This document shows, piece after piece, positions 1-10,844 of a stretch of 64,000 nucleotides of DNA. The stretch lies in NCBI GenBank assembly GCA_963678675.1, contig OY783193.1:7867394-7931393 (forward strand). Direction: 5' to 3'. The notes below the pieces were generated by a model. It was not told the DNA's origin. It worked only from the letters and a program-made list of their open reading frames with translations, and searched no databases. The position numbers and the translations under genes were made by a program. This DNA comes from Xiphydria camelus. Its lineage: Eukaryota; Arthropoda; Insecta; Hymenoptera; Xiphydriidae. Position 1 is the stretch's first letter. Each line of letters begins with the position of its first letter.

Positions 1-490
1 GCTCGTCTGGTGTCTTTCTGCTGGCCTTTGCGGTCTTTCGTCAACCGACGCTATGTAGAGGCGGCCATGATGGCGTTCGTGCCACGAGGGAACTCGATAC
101 GACAGACTTCTTAATCGTCGAATACTGCCTAAACGCCGGCCTCGCCGCACTTCCATTTCACTTATTCGCACTGCTCCGCGAACACCACCATGCACTTTTT
201 ATCGCACTCACTCGCGAAAAACCCGACTAAAGTTCCGAATTTCGTAGGAGCGATCCGCCACACGTCCGCACTGCTCGACCACCGAACCTTTAAATTTAAT
301 TACGAACACGTTCCCTGCGTATTAAAATGATTGAGTTAACCCCCGTACTAAAATCTTGAAATTTGCGTAAAACTATGTTGGCGTGCCGCGGGAGCTGCGT
401 GTTCCGCAGCGAATTCATTAATTCGTTAACAATTTTGTGAAGACAGTGAATTTACCGATATTCATGGTCGGTAAATTTACGAAGTGTGCA

Positions 491-905
491 CGTCGAAAAG
501 GCACCGTGACTGCACTGAGTGTAACCACTGTGTCTTTATCCTGTGAACCACTCCGTGTGCTCACTGTGTAGCCACGGTGCTTTTAGTTTGTGTACGCCAC
601 GCGATCACGCCACGGTGAGACCACAGTGGTGCCACTACGTGGCAGCACTGCGTGCGGCTAGCGTGTAAATCCACGCTTTGCTGTCGGGGATGTGTAGGTA
701 CCCAGATAGCAAAGTGGCGCCACCGTGACTGCACACTGCTTTCACGCGGTGTATTCGAGTGCATGCACTGGGGTGTCCATCTGTCTGTGCACCGTGAAGC
801 CACGCTGCAGTCACGCAGTGTGAGCACCGAGTGGAAGCACTGTGGCATAACAGGGTGACTCCACAGTGCTTGTACTGTGAGATGATGGTGTAGACCCAGT
901 GGCTT
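491..905. repeat. CAC-n-GTG motif-rich block, array copy 1
   Basis: This is about 415 bp in which CACnGTG, CACnnGTG and their halves recur every 10-20 bp (for example CACCGTG, CACTGTG, CACGGTG, CACAGTGG, CACTACGTGG). There is no fixed period, so it is not a simple minisatellite. The open frames over it on both strands are by-products of this composition and do not resemble proteins. Confidence 0.7.
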
Positions 906-1420
906 CGCTGTGAAGTTATCATATGGACTACAGGGATGTATTCTAATAAAATATTTATATTAAAAAACAACATTTCTTTTACTATTCCATTTATTAAATG
1001 AACATATTGTAGCTGGAGATCCCAATATTAACATATCAAAATGTATTATCCGTCAATTCCCGGGAAAATTTATAATTAATTAAAAACTATCGAAGTTTTG
1101 GCCCTAAGCCACTTTATAGTATAGTCTTATTAGATATTCGCGAAACAATTTATTAGTGTCAGGATAAAACCGGTACCAATCGATAGGAAAAAATCTCCTG
1201 AATGACATATAGAAATGGGTAATCTTCAAATTGACGAGAAATAATGTAATTAATTAAAAACTACCTGTCAAAATCACATGCCAACAAATCGCGAAGCTAT
1301 ATTTTTTCTGTAACCAATTTCATAAATAAAAATATCCCAATGTACAGGAGAAAATTCTTTACAAATTTCAAGTCGGAACTTATAGTCTACGATGCACCGT
1401 TTTTGTGTAATAAATTATTA

Positions 1421-1589
1421 TACATATCGATACCTTACTTTGAAAACCTCGTAAGTGCAATTTTGGACAAAAATGCCATTTATAGCTTACTGCGTTAAGA
1501 TTTAAAATCTGAACACACAGTAAGCTATAAATGGCATTTTTGTCAAAAATTGCACTTACGAGGTTTTCAAAGTAAGGTATCGATATGTA
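1421..1589. mobile_element. Hairpin element (MITE-like), array copy 1
   Basis: Arms of about 72 bp (1421-1492 and 1518-1589) are nearly perfect reverse complements around a 25-bp loop. The outer end is TACATATCGATACCTTAC. Flanking TA dinucleotides would fit a Tc1/mariner-type insertion. There is no coding capacity beyond the frame created by the arms. Confidence 0.8.
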
Positions 1590-1919
1590 ATTCAAATTGG
1601 CTTAAATCGATCAGCTGATCGTTACGCGACGCTCCTTTATTACGCGTGCAACTAACGGAGGAAAGCGCGTTCCGCAATCTATTCAAATTTATACTCTTTT
1701 TCCTGGGCATCCTAGATTTACTCGATCAAAAAAATGAAGCTACCAATTTGTAGCAGGGAAAATTTATTATGAAATTGATGCAAGAACCTACTTGACAAAA
1801 TGCACGGTTAATTTATAATAATTTTTTGAAAGTCCCGGTGTACGAAAGTACAATAAGCTGCGCATGTCGCGTTTTACGTGGTCGCCATGAGAACAGCTGA
1901 TTGCTTGGCGAAACATGCT

Positions 1920-2761
1920 CAGGGGTGCTATTCTCGACGCGTGGGAAATGCTTTTCGTGGACGAAATATTTTTCGTTAACGGACGTAAAATTTCGTCGAT
2001 CACTTTCGTTAACGATTCGAATATCCCTTCCAAGATAGATCTCGTCAACGAAATTAATTTTCTCACACGAAAAATGTGTTTACATCCTTTATAGCGACGT
2101 CTTCTTTTTAGAATCTCGTTTAATCACTTAGCAACGACCCGTCGCATCGGCCCACCACCTCGTCATGCAACTCACCGGCATACAAATACCAAACAACATT
2201 CGTTGACGAAAACAGCGAGAACGACGAATGACAATTTCGTCAACGAAAAAAGTAATTTCGTTAACGAAGGAGTTTCGTATGGGAAAAAATTCCGTGTACA
2301 AAATTTCTCAAACGAAATAATAATTCCGTTCACGAAATCGTTTCTGACGTGTCGAGAATTGCCCCCCAGGGGCAATTGCGTTTTGGTTGAGAAATTTTGT
2401 ACGCGAAATGTTTTCCCATACGCGCGAAACTCCTTCGCTAACGAAATTACTTTTTTCGTTGACGAAAGTGTCATTCGTCGTTCTCGCTGTTTTCGTCAAC
2501 GAATGGGTTTGGTATTTGTCCGAGGCGGTGGGCCGATGCGACGGGTCGTTGCTAAGTGATTAAACGAGATTCTAAAAAGAAGACGTCGCTAAGGGATGTA
2601 AACACATTTTTCGTGTGAGAAAATTTATTTCATTGACGAGATCTATCTTGGAAGGAATTTTCGAATCGTTAACGAAAGTGATCGACGAAACTTTAAATCC
2701 GTTAACGAAAAATATCTCGTCCACGAAAAGCATTTCCCACGCGTCGAGAATAGCTCCCCTG
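1920..2761. mobile_element. Foldback (long inverted repeat) element, array copy 1
   Basis: Two arms of about 420 bp are imperfect reverse complements and meet near 2360. The outer ends are CAGGGGTGCTATTCTCG on the left and the complement of CAGGGGAGCTATTCTCG on the right. Both arms are packed with the short palindrome TTCGTtAACGAA and variants (cgtcaacg, cgttgacg). No transposase frame is present; the open frames inside merely echo the palindrome as FVNE/FVDE repeats. CAGGG-type ends are seen in hAT elements. The flanking 8-mers (aacatgct and aaattact) agree at only five of eight positions, so a target duplication is not proven. A 16-bp piece of flank (cggtgtacgaaagta) is also present in inverted form on both sides, so the true element may be longer. 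Confidence 0.8.
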
Positions 2762-2793
2762 AAATTACTTTCGTACACCGTGTTCATTTTCCG

Positions 2794-3948
2794 CATGTCT
2801 CCCTTGAGCTTCTCCATCACCACGAATATCCTCTCCGGCGTCTCGAACATCCTCTCGAGATTAACGACTCCGCTGTGGGACAGATTCTGCAGGATGGCTA
2901 CTTCGTTCTTGAGCTGGGCCTTTTGCTCGGTGGTAAAACGCAGCTTGTCGATCACCTTTATCGCCATCGCGCGGCCGGTCTTGCGATGAACTCCGCCGTA
3001 GATGATATCAAATTAACCCGAGCCAAGAACTTCGTCCGGGAAGATGTGATAGAGCTGCGACATGTCGGTTACGCGTTCCTCTGGCTCGGTTGTCGACTGC
3101 TCCTACCGACCTGTGGAAAACGACGCGTGTTTTTCGGTATAGCGTCGGTACGCGTTCGCGCGCACACTCGCGAGCTCTGAACGTACTTGCCGATCCGGAG
3201 GTGACGGGCATCAATGCCTGCCTGATATTCGTTTTCCAGGTCCTCGCCAAGTGAGCGCCAACGCCACTTTCCGGCGGTGGAAGCTGACCACTAGCACCTC
3301 CATAGAGGGGATCTTCGCCGACGTAGTAATCGACGTTGGCCGTTCTCAATTCGAAACAATGCATCGTGCCTGGAAGGAGAGAACGCGCGCGTTGTACATC
3401 GACTAAACGCGCACAGACAATTTCTAACGATATACATAATTATGTACTCACGAGAATGTTGTTCCCTGGCGGCGGCGACGACTAGAATTTCAGCCAACGG
3501 AATCTCTTTGAAGTACTTGGAACTGCTGTCGCTTTGGAACAGAATTATGGCCTTTGTGTCCAATCGCCAGTAGTGTCTCTTCCTCTGAAAACACGCGCGC
3601 CTTAATGATGGGGGAAGCGAAACCGAATCAGCGCCACGTCGTCAACCTACCATCGGATCGCGATTCGTCGAGTGCACCATCCATCCTTCCTTCAGGATCT
3701 TGGAGCCGCGTCGTTTCATGTGCTTGGCGCTTTGAACTATTCACATCAGCGGTATATTGTTACTCGGCGATGAGCTGCACCTGCGTTATCGCGTACGAGG
3801 TACCAAGTGTGACGGAGGGAGTGATGGAGAAGAAAAAAAGATAAAGTATCGCAAGTGTCGAGATACGACGTTGATTGAATAATTACCTCGATGGTCTGGA
3901 ATTTTGAAATTCGTCGGAAGATGCATCGTCATGGCACGGAACGAGGTC
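2794..3948 (-). pseudogene. Protein kinase D pseudogene fragment, copy 1
   Basis: Five spliced segments read right to left and keep the frame across every junction: 3948-3887 (acidic linker with DDASSDE), 3780-3651 (linker and start of the PH domain, NNIPLM then KEGWMVH), 3584-3452 ([14 protein letters not shown] domain), 3369-3187 (end of PH, IRQALMPVT) and 3110-2794 (start of the kinase domain, AIKVIDK to [10 protein letters not shown]). Flanking GT and AG dinucleotides are present. PKD is a diacylglycerol-regulated Ser/Thr kinase. This copy cannot work: the codon after IPLM is TGA (3741-3743), a TAG lies near the start of the kinase segment (3103-3105, if the acceptor I chose is right), and the ATP-binding loop reads GSG-stop-FD with TAA at 3013-3015. 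Similarity ends after GDM, next to the foldback element. The C1 domains and most of the kinase domain are absent from the unit. The parent gene is not in this window. Confidence 0.88.
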
Positions 3949-4631
3949 CTACGGAAATATCATACGCCTAAAACGATTCTTAGTGCGCTTTCCTCGTGTT
4001 TCCTTGTGTTTATGCGATTAGAGGGGGGATGATGACAGGTTGGCTTATTGTCACTTCGCTGTAGACTCCCAGCATAGCTCGGTCGTTCGCAAGGGCCTCT
4101 TCGGTGTCCCGGAGCTCCCGAGGCGGTTTCTCGCGAGGGTCGCTCGTCTGGTGTCTTTCTGCTGGCCTTTGCGGTCTTTCGTCAACCGACGCTATGTAGA
4201 GGCGGCCATGATGGCGTTCGTGCCACGAGGGAACTCGATACGACAGACTTCTTAATCGTCGAATACTGCCTAAACGCCGGCCTCGCCGCACTTCCATTTC
4301 ACTTATTCGCACTGCTCCGCGAACACCACCATGCACTTTTTATCGCACTCACTCGCGAAAAACCCGACTAAAGTTCCGAATTTCGTAGGAGCGATCCGCC
4401 ACACGTCCGCACTGCTCGACCACCGAACCTTTAAATTTAATTACGAACACGTTCCCTGCGTATTAAAATGATTGAGTTAACCCCCGTACTAAAATCTTGA
4501 AATTTGCGTAAAACTATGTTGGCGTGCCGCGGGAGCTGCGTGTTCCGCAGCGAATTCATTAATTCGTTAACAATTTTGTGAAGACAGTGAATTTACCGAT
4601 ATTCATGGTCGGTAAATTTACGAAGTGTGCA

Positions 4632-5046
4632 CGTCGAAAAGGCACCGTGACTGCACTGAGTGTAACCACTGTGTCTTTATCCTGTGAACCACTCCGTGTG
4701 CTCACTGTGTAGCCACGGTGCTTTTAGTTTGTGTACGCCACGCGATCACGCCACGGTGAGACCACAGTGGTGCCACTACGTGGCAGCACTGCGTGCGGCT
4801 AGCGTGTAAATCCACGCTTTGCTGTCGGGGATGTGTAGGTACCCAGATAGCAAAGTGGCGCCACCGTGACTGCACACTGCTTTCACGCGGTGTATTCGAG
4901 TGCATGCACTGGGGTGTCCATCTGTCTGTGCACCGTGAAGCCACGCTGCAGTCACGCAGTGTGAGCACCGAGTGGAAGCACTGTGGCATAACAGGGTGAC
5001 TCCACAGTGCTTGTACTGTGAGATGATGGTGTAGACCCAGTGGCTT
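4632..5046. repeat. CAC-n-GTG motif-rich block, array copy 2
   Basis: Second copy of the motif-rich block, unchanged from copy 1 as far as I compared. The third copy (8773-8970) breaks off in the middle of this block, which makes the block a candidate recombination point. Confidence 0.7.
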
Positions 5047-5561
5047 CGCTGTGAAGTTATCATATGGACTACAGGGATGTATTCTAATAAAATATTTATA
5101 TTAAAAAACAACATTTCTTTTACTATTCCATTTATTAAATGAACATATTGTAGCTGGAGATCCCAATATTAACATATCAAAATGTATTATCCGTCAATTC
5201 CCGGGAAAATTTATAATTAATTAAAAACTATCGAAGTTTTGGCCCTAAGCCACTTTATAGTATAGTCTTATTAGATATTCGCGAAACAATTTATTAGTGT
5301 CAGGATAAAACCGGTACCAATCGATAGGAAAAAATCTCCTGAATGACATATAGAAATGGGTAATCTTCAAATTGACGAGAAATAATGTAATTAATTAAAA
5401 ACTACCTGTCAAAATCACATGCCAACAAATCGCGAAGCTATATTTTTTCTGTAACCAATTTCATAAATAAAAATATCCCAATGTACAGGAGAAAATTCTT
5501 TACAAATTTCAAGTCGGAACTTATAGTCTACGATGCACCGTTTTTGTGTAATAAATTATTA

Positions 5562-5730
5562 TACATATCGATACCTTACTTTGAAAACCTCGTAAGTGCA
5601 ATTTTGGACAAAAATGCCATTTATAGCTTACTGCGTTAAGATTTAAAATCTGAACACACAGTAAGCTATAAATGGCATTTTTGTCAAAAATTGCACTTAC
5701 GAGGTTTTCAAAGTAAGGTATCGATATGTA
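5562..5730. mobile_element. Hairpin element (MITE-like), array copy 2
   Basis: This is the duplicate of the hairpin at 1421-1589 in the second tandem unit, with the same arms and loop. Confidence 0.8.
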
Positions 5731-6060
5731 ATTCAAATTGGCTTAAATCGATCAGCTGATCGTTACGCGACGCTCCTTTATTACGCGTGCAACTAACGGA
5801 GGAAAGCGCGTTCCGCAATCTATTCAAATTTATACTCTTTTTCCTGGGCATCCTAGATTTACTCGATCAAAAAAATGAAGCTACCAATTTGTAGCAGGGA
5901 AAATTTATTATGAAATTGATGCAAGAACCTACTTGACAAAATGCACGGTTAATTTATAATAATTTTTTGAAAGTCCCGGTGTACGAAAGTACAATAAGCT
6001 GCGCATGTCGCGTTTTACGTGGTCGCCATGAGAACAGCTGATTGCTTGGCGAAACATGCT

Positions 6061-6902
6061 CAGGGGTGCTATTCTCGACGCGTGGGAAATGCTTTTCGTG
6101 GACGAAATATTTTTCGTTAACGGACGTAAAATTTCGTCGATCACTTTCGTTAACGATTCGAATATCCCTTCCAAGATAGATCTCGTCAACGAAATTAATT
6201 TTCTCACACGAAAAATGTGTTTACATCCTTTATAGCGACGTCTTCTTTTTAGAATCTCGTTTAATCACTTAGCAACGACCCGTCGCATCGGCCCACCACC
6301 TCGTCATGCAACTCACCGGCATACAAATACCAAACAACATTCGTTGACGAAAACAGCGAGAACGACGAATGACAATTTCGTCAACGAAAAAAGTAATTTC
6401 GTTAACGAAGGAGTTTCGTATGGGAAAAAATTCCGTGTACAAAATTTCTCAAACGAAATAATAATTCCGTTCACGAAATCGTTTCTGACGTGTCGAGAAT
6501 TGCCCCCCAGGGGCAATTGCGTTTTGGTTGAGAAATTTTGTACGCGAAATGTTTTCCCATACGCGCGAAACTCCTTCGCTAACGAAATTACTTTTTTCGT
6601 TGACGAAAGTGTCATTCGTCGTTCTCGCTGTTTTCGTCAACGAATGGGTTTGGTATTTGTCCGAGGCGGTGGGCCGATGCGACGGGTCGTTGCTAAGTGA
6701 TTAAACGAGATTCTAAAAAGAAGACGTCGCTAAGGGATGTAAACACATTTTTCGTGTGAGAAAATTTATTTCATTGACGAGATCTATCTTGGAAGGAATT
6801 TTCGAATCGTTAACGAAAGTGATCGACGAAACTTTAAATCCGTTAACGAAAAATATCTCGTCCACGAAAAGCATTTCCCACGCGTCGAGAATAGCTCCCC
6901 TG
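6061..6902. mobile_element. Foldback element, array copy 2
   Basis: This is the 4,141-bp-shifted duplicate of the element at 1920-2761, with the same arms, ends and iterated TTCGTtAACGAA palindromes. It abuts the point where kinase similarity stops in pseudogene copy 2. The element therefore sat next to the kinase fragment before the unit was amplified. Confidence 0.8.
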
Positions 6903-6934
6903 AAATTACTTTCGTACACCGTGTTCATTTTCCG

Positions 6935-8089
6935 CATGTCTCCCTTGAGCTTCTCCATCACCACGAATATCCTCTCCGGCGTCTCGAACATCCTCTCGAG
7001 ATTAACGACTCCGCTGTGGGACAGATTCTGCAGGATGGCTACTTCGTTCTTGAGCTGGGCCTTTTGCTCGGTGGTAAAACGCAGCTTGTCGATCACCTTT
7101 ATCGCCATCGCGCGGCCGGTCTTGCGATGAACTCCGCCGTAGATGATATCAAATTAACCCGAGCCAAGAACTTCGTCCGGGAAGATGTGATAGAGCTGCG
7201 ACATGTCGGTTACGCGTTCCTCTGGCTCGGTTGTCGACTGCTCCTACCGACCTGTGGAAAACGACGCGTGTTTTTCGGTATAGCGTCGGTACGCGTTCGC
7301 GCGCACACTCGCGAGCTCTGAACGTACTTGCCGATCCGGAGGTGACGGGCATCAATGCCTGCCTGATATTCGTTTTCCAGGTCCTCGCCAAGTGAGCGCC
7401 AACGCCACTTTCCGGCGGTGGAAGCTGACCACTAGCACCTCCATAGAGGGGATCTTCGCCGACGTAGTAATCGACGTTGGCCGTTCTCAATTCGAAACAA
7501 TGCATCGTGCCTGGAAGGAGAGAACGCGCGCGTTGTACATCGACTAAACGCGCACAGACAATTTCTAACGATATACATAATTATGTACTCACGAGAATGT
7601 TGTTCCCTGGCGGCGGCGACGACTAGAATTTCAGCCAACGGAATCTCTTTGAAGTACTTGGAACTGCTGTCGCTTTGGAACAGAATTATGGCCTTTGTGT
7701 CCAATCGCCAGTAGTGTCTCTTCCTCTGAAAACACGCGCGCCTTAATGATGGGGGAAGCGAAACCGAATCAGCGCCACGTCGTCAACCTACCATCGGATC
7801 GCGATTCGTCGAGTGCACCATCCATCCTTCCTTCAGGATCTTGGAGCCGCGTCGTTTCATGTGCTTGGCGCTTTGAACTATTCACATCAGCGGTATATTG
7901 TTACTCGGCGATGAGCTGCACCTGCGTTATCGCGTACGAGGTACCAAGTGTGACGGAGGGAGTGATGGAGAAGAAAAAAAGATAAAGTATCGCAAGTGTC
8001 GAGATACGACGTTGATTGAATAATTACCTCGATGGTCTGGAATTTTGAAATTCGTCGGAAGATGCATCGTCATGGCACGGAACGAGGTC
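6935..8089 (-). pseudogene. Protein kinase D pseudogene fragment, copy 2
   Basis: This is the same arrangement as copy 1, shifted by 4,141 bp. The segments are 8089-8028, 7921-7792, 7725-7593, 7510-7328 and 7251-6935. All three stop codons are shared (TGA 7882-7884, TAG 7244-7246, TAA 7154-7156), so they predate the tandem duplication. In the glycine loop the third glycine codon is also replaced by Asp, so even readthrough would give a damaged nucleotide-binding loop. The AIK lysine is still encoded. A possible further upstream scrap (EVTIS, around 8180-8215) resembles the GEVTI stretch that follows the second C1 domain in this family, but it is too short to count. Transcription is not excluded. 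Confidence 0.88.
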
Positions 8090-8772
8090 CTACGGAAATA
8101 TCATACGCCTAAAACGATTCTTAGTGCGCTTTCCTCGTGTTTCCTTGTGTTTATGCGATTAGAGGGGGGATGATGACAGGTTGGCTTATTGTCACTTCGC
8201 TGTAGACTCCCAGCATAGCTCGGTCGTTCGCAAGGGCCTCTTCGGTGTCCCGGAGCTCCCGAGGCGGTTTCTCGCGAGGGTCGCTCGTCTGGTGTCTTTC
8301 TGCTGGCCTTTGCGGTCTTTCGTCAACCGACGCTATGTAGAGGCGGCCATGATGGCGTTCGTGCCACGAGGGAACTCGATACGACAGACTTCTTAATCGT
8401 CGAATACTGCCTAAACGCCGGCCTCGCCGCACTTCCATTTCACTTATTCGCACTGCTCCGCGAACACCACCATGCACTTTTTATCGCACTCACTCGCGAA
8501 AAACCCGACTAAAGTTCCGAATTTCGTAGGAGCGATCCGCCACACGTCCGCACTGCTCGACCACCGAACCTTTAAATTTAATTACGAACACGTTCCCTGC
8601 GTATTAAAATGATTGAGTTAACCCCCGTACTAAAATCTTGAAATTTGCGTAAAACTATGTTGGCGTGCCGCGGGAGCTGCGTGTTCCGCAGCGAATTCAT
8701 TAATTCGTTAACAATTTTGTGAAGACAGTGAATTTACCGATATTCATGGTCGGTAAATTTACGAAGTGTGCA

Positions 8773-8970
8773 CGTCGAAAAGGCACCGTGACTGCACTGA
8801 GTGTAACCACTGTGTCTTTATCCTGTGAACCACTCCGTGTGCTCACTGTGTAGCCACGGTGCTTTTAGTTTGTGTACGCCACGCGATCACGCCACGGTGA
8901 GACCACAGTGGTGCCACTACGTGGCAGCACTGCGTGCGGCTAGCGTGTAAATCCACGCTTTGCTGTCGGG
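8773..8970. repeat. Truncated CAC-n-GTG block at the right edge of the array
   Basis: This matches unit positions 491-688 and then stops at ctgtcgggg, where the other copies continue with atgtgtagg. It marks the right breakpoint of the tandem array. Confidence 0.8.
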
Positions 8971-10131
8971 GTATATTATCAACTTCTGGTTTAACTGTAC
9001 CTACCGTCGGTCGTAATCCTCGTTCTACCTTATCGACATTACAATCTTATTTTTTATAAATTAACAGTAACTAATCAATTTCACGTTACATAAATTGATT
9101 CTTTCGAGATTTAAAATCAAATAGTTTTTCGATTACAGATTCCTGCATTATTGATTACTTATTACTTAAGTCGCGCCTGACGGACAGGCAACCCGTTTAT
9201 CGGCTGTGCATTTGGCTCCAAAACACCTATTATACATAGATACATTCAAGGTTACAGCGAGGAAGTGATGTATTAAAAAACTTGATGAGGCTATTTGCCG
9301 GAAATAAAAATATAGGTTCTACAATTTTTACTCTAGATGGTGAATTATTGACTAATAGGTTATACGTCTGCGTTCACTTGGCCAAACTCTATTAAGGCAC
9401 GGCCTAGAATTTCTGTTCTAAAATTTAATAGTTTTGTTAGAGAAAATGCAAGGTGGTTAAATCTTACAATCTCTCGTTAAAGAAGTTTGTGTAATAATCC
9501 TTCATTGGGGTGAATGTTCTCTTGGTGCGCTACCATCATCACAGGAAAGAGTTCATCGAGCCAAGTGCAATCAGAGAGAGAGGGAGGGCATTTGATTTTT
9601 GCCTTCCTCGCGAGAGTGGCACTATTTCATGATCGTTCTGATATTGTATTAGTCCAATTCGATCTAAAAATACATCGCAGTGCGTATACTCCTACGTTCA
9701 ATATCTTATAATGTATGTAAATATAGTAAACGTATTTTTTTACAATCGAACGAGTTTTTCAATTTCGTTTAATTATGAAACGCACACACTTCAAGGCGTC
9801 TTGAATTGTTATTACACTACCTACAAGTTACCGCACCGAAATAAAAGATATATATAAATATTCATTGTTTATCAGTCATCATTATTTACTACTCTAAAGA
9901 GATTACACATTGCTAACATTTTTAATTATATGGCATGTTTATTATTATCAGATGTAGAGTCAATGTTAATAATCCACGGGTTGAATATAATTGCCATAAA
10001 GGATTCGAGGTATTTCTCAGAATGTATTGCAAATTATGGATTTTTTTAATCGTAAATTTATAAAATGTCTAATTAAACTCAGCGCTATACGATGTAATAC
10101 TATTACGATTGAGTGTTAAGGACATAGCAAA
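8971..10131. other. AT-rich intergenic DNA, nothing recognised
   Basis: This is unique-looking AT-rich sequence between the array and the mariner remnant. The longest open frame (9514-9711) has no recognisable motif. Confidence 0.6.
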
Positions 10132-10460
10132 TACGAGGTATGTCTAAAAAATATCCGACTTTTGGCTGGGAAAAATATACGAATACGTATTGCATTACGA
10201 TGCTAACAGTGTTCTTTGATATCCGAGGAATGGCGCATTACGAATACGCACCGGAAGGACAAACAGTGACAAAAGAGTACTATCAAGAAGTGCTCCGCCA
10301 ACTCCGTGATGCAATTCGGCGCAAAAGATCATAAATCAAATTTGAGTCAGATTCGTTTTTATCGCATATAAATCTACAAGAATCACCTGAGCTGGTTCGA
10401 GTAACAAAATCACTGTTATCCAGTGTTATCTCTGGTTACAAAATGTTGTGTTGTTTATAT

Positions 10461-10613
10461 CAGTACCTCAGAGCTAAACAGTATTAACTCCTTTTTTTTT
10501 CAAAAACCGTATTATCTCCTCATTCTGCTATTTTACATTGAAAATAGCAGAATGAGGAAATAATACGGGTTTCGAAAAAAATGGAGCTAATACTGTTTAG
10601 CTCTGAGGTACTG
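10461..10613. mobile_element. Hairpin MITE nested in the mariner remnant
   Basis: Inverted arms begin CAGTACCTCAGAGCTAAACA and end in its complement, with a loop near 10535. They are flanked by atat on both sides. The arms are close to identical, so this insertion looks younger than the decayed mariner around it. Confidence 0.8.
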
Positions 10614-10770
10614 ATATGGTAACAGATTGTTTTACAATTGCCGGTGGCAAGAAAATGTAATTTTCTTCATAATAATACATAAAATATAAGATGTTCCGTC
10701 GCACGACAGACGGAATTCGACATATCGGTTCACACCGCTCGACATCATTCACAAAATGCGCCAAAACTTC

Positions 10771-10844
10771 TTAAGCCTATGAGGCACCACGCCAGTGCCA
10801 TGCCACCTCTGTCTGAATTGTGGCGTGGTGCCTCATAAGCTTAA
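10771..10844. repeat. Short inverted repeat
   Basis: TTAAGCCTATGAGGCACCACGCC at the left is mirrored by ggcgtggtgcctcataagcttaa at the right, with a 28-bp spacer. Further gtggc/gccac words follow at 10850-10890. It lies inside the mariner boundaries. It could be a small MITE or a fold-back remnant. Confidence 0.6.

Larger units (their letters stand above)
1..8970. repeat. Tandem array of a 4,141-bp unit (two full copies plus 688 bp of a third)
   Basis: The sequence starting at position 1 recurs at 4142 and at 8283, giving a period of exactly 4,141 bp. I saw no difference between the first two copies wherever I compared them, and the open frames inside them translate identically. The third copy stops after position 8970, inside the CAC-n-GTG block, where it joins unrelated DNA. 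The window starts inside the array, so the left boundary is not visible. Each unit contains protein kinase D pseudo-exons (minus strand), a foldback element, a hairpin and the CAC/GTG block. Such near-identity means recent amplification, ongoing gene conversion, or an assembly duplication. Confidence 0.97.

Noticed and set aside
561..973. Cys/His-rich open frames over the CAC/GTG block
   Set aside because: The Cys and His codons come from the TGT/CAC words; frames overlap on both strands and show no zinc-finger spacing.
2203..2559. Open frames of 100-118 aa on both strands inside the foldback element
   Set aside because: They are translations of the iterated TTCGTTAACGAA palindrome (FVNE/FVDE runs) and exist equally on both strands.
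1920..2761. 8-bp target duplication proving hAT origin of the foldback element
   Set aside because: The flanking 8-mers match at only five of eight positions, so superfamily assignment stays tentative.
4010..4336. 108-aa minus-strand frame upstream of the PKD pieces, ending in EVTISQP
   Set aside because: Only EVTI resembles the PKD region after the second C1 domain; the rest does not align, so it is not called as an exon.
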